NCBI GenBank assembly: GCA_946481425.1
Contig: CAMLNT010000134.1
Location: forward strand, 1 to 6,716
From: an uncultured Brevundimonas sp.
GTDB lineage: Bacteria; Pseudomonadota; Alphaproteobacteria; Caulobacterales; Caulobacteraceae
Length of the DNA stretch: 6,716 bases
Direction of reading: 5' to 3'
A model generated the notes under the pieces. That model did not search any database. It saw only the letters and a list, made by a program, of their open reading frames with translations, and was not told the origin of the DNA. Shown piece after piece: positions 6,025 to 6,716 of the stretch. Position 1 is the stretch's first letter. Each line of letters begins with the position of its first letter. The translations under genes and the position numbers were made by a program.

Positions 6025-6053
6025 TTGCATTTTGCGCAATTGCGGCCTATCTC
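6025..6053 (+). promoter_or_regulatory. Candidate housekeeping promoter of rpsB
   Basis: TTGCAT (-35, 6025-6030), a 17-base spacer, TATCTC (-10, 6048-6053). CCTATCTC matches 6 of 8 positions of GCTANAWC. Transcription would begin near 6060 and leave a leader of about 119 bases. The spacer contains the overlapping palindromes TTGCGCAA (6032-6039) and GCAATTGC (6036-6043). The -35 is only 4 bases from that of the leftward promoter. Confidence 0.45.
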
Positions 6054-6059
6054 GCCGCC

Positions 6060-6178
6060 GCACTTCACACGCAGGCGTGGCGCGTTTCGGGGAGACATCC
6101 CGGCTCGCTCCGTTCCGAGGGCTCTCACGGCCTTTAAGCGCCTGCGGCGGATTGATCGGATAAAGGAAAGAAATACAG
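6060..6178 (+). promoter_or_regulatory. rpsB 5' leader with possible closed multi-hairpin structure
   Basis: CGCAGGCG (6070-6077) is perfectly complementary to CGCCTGCG (6139-6146), with a further U-G pair at 6078/6138. Inside this closing helix are two small hairpins: GGGA/TCCC with loop GACA (6090-6101), and CTCG/CGAG with an 8-base loop (6104-6119). The 3' end of the closing helix is 32 bases before the start codon, and AAGGA (6163-6167) lies 11 bases before it. In E. coli, S2 represses rpsB-tsf through its own leader; a similar role here is inference. I do not know a named leader family matching this. Confidence 0.4.
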
Positions 6179-6716
6179 ATGGCTCTGCCTGACATCTCCA
6201 TGCGTGGCCTGCTCGAAGCAGGCGCCCACTTCGGCCACCAGACGCACCGCTGGAACCCGAAGATGGACAAGTACATCTTCGGCTCGCGCTCGAACATTCA
6301 CATCCTCGACCTGTCGCAGACGCTGCCGCTGCTGCACCAGGCCCTGGTCGCCGTTCGCGACGTCGCCGCCAAGGGCGGCCGCGTCCTGTTCGTCGGCACC
6401 AAGCGCCAGGCGTCGGACCCGGTGGCCGAGGCCGCCAAGCGCTGCGCCCAGTACTACGTCAACCACCGCTGGCTCGGCGGCACCCTGACCAACTGGCGCA
6501 CCGTCTCGGGCTCGATCGCCCGCCTGCGCGAGCTGGAAGGCCTGCTGGAGGGCGAAGGCCAGGGCCGCGGCAAGAAGGAACGCCTGGGCCTGACCCGCGA
6601 GCGCGACAAGCTGGAACTGTCGCTGGGCGGCATCAAGGACATGGGCGGCATCCCCGACATCATGTTCGTGATCGACACCAACAAGGAAGCGATCGCGATC
6701 CAGGAAGCCCGCAAGC
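6179..6716 (+). CDS. rpsB: 30S ribosomal protein S2, N-terminal part (runs off right edge)
   Basis: The first 179 codons of an otherwise intact S2 gene, a component of the small subunit at the head-body junction, needed to hold S1. The start [20 protein letters not shown], followed by QTHRWNPKM, is the first S2 signature in its alphaproteobacterial form. [24 protein letters not shown] and [19 protein letters not shown] follow in the usual order and spacing, up to [12 protein letters not shown] at the edge. About 70 or more residues are missing beyond the window. The start is fixed by the conserved N-terminus; AAGGA lies 11 bases upstream, a slightly long spacing. Codon use is strongly biased to C and G at third positions, as expected of a highly expressed gene. 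tsf usually follows rpsB but would lie outside the window. Confidence 0.97.
   Translation, partial: MALPDISMRGLLEAGAHFGHQTHRWNPKMDKYIFGSRSNIHILDLSQTLPLLHQALVAVRDVAAKGGRVLFVGTKRQASDPVAEAAKRCAQYYVNHRWLGGTLTNWRTVSGSIARLRELEGLLEGEGQGRGKKERLGLTRERDKLELSLGGIKDMGGIPDIMFVIDTNKEAIAIQEARK

Noticed and set aside
5965..6297. Upstream extension of the histidine-rich gene's frame into the rpsB region
   Set aside because: The signal peptide and ribosome site fix the start at 5964; the upstream part overlaps the rpsB leader and coding sequence and looks non-coding.

Overview
The window is about two thirds G+C, densely coding, and looks like a chromosomal segment of an alphaproteobacterium of the Caulobacterales (Caulobacter, Phenylobacterium or Brevundimonas type). 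The evidence is a DivK-like N-terminus at the left edge, an alphaproteobacterial DinB with a four-cysteine N-terminus, S2 protein signatures typical of the class, and third codon positions dominated by G and C. No mobile element, CRISPR array, tRNA or rRNA is visible.

Layout, left to right. (1) The first codons of the cell-cycle response regulator gene divK run leftward and out of the window. Diverging from it is dinB (DNA polymerase IV); the short region between them contains a CtrA-box-like sequence. (2) dinB converges on a leftward pair, a VOC/glyoxalase-fold gene followed by a 594-residue acyl-CoA dehydrogenase of the DmdC-like type. The stop codons of dinB and the dehydrogenase share a CTAG palindrome, so the genes overlap by 4 bases. 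(3) Diverging from the VOC gene is a rightward cytochrome b561-family membrane haem protein, then a 197-base gap with small repeats and hairpins, then a rightward Sua5-family threonylcarbamoyl-AMP synthase needed for tRNA t6A. (4) Converging on sua5, with only 3 bases between the stop codons, is a leftward gene for a small exported histidine-rich protein. (5) Diverging from that gene is rpsB (ribosomal protein S2), which runs off the right edge. The 214-base gap between them holds two back-to-back promoter candidates and a potentially structured rpsB leader.

The genes do not form one pathway. They are mostly housekeeping functions: cell-cycle control, translesion synthesis, acyl-CoA oxidation, electron transfer, tRNA modification and translation. 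I see no defence, secretion or biosynthetic system. The parts most worth a second look are the possible rpsB leader RNA, the histidine-rich exported protein, and the divK/dinB regulatory overlap.
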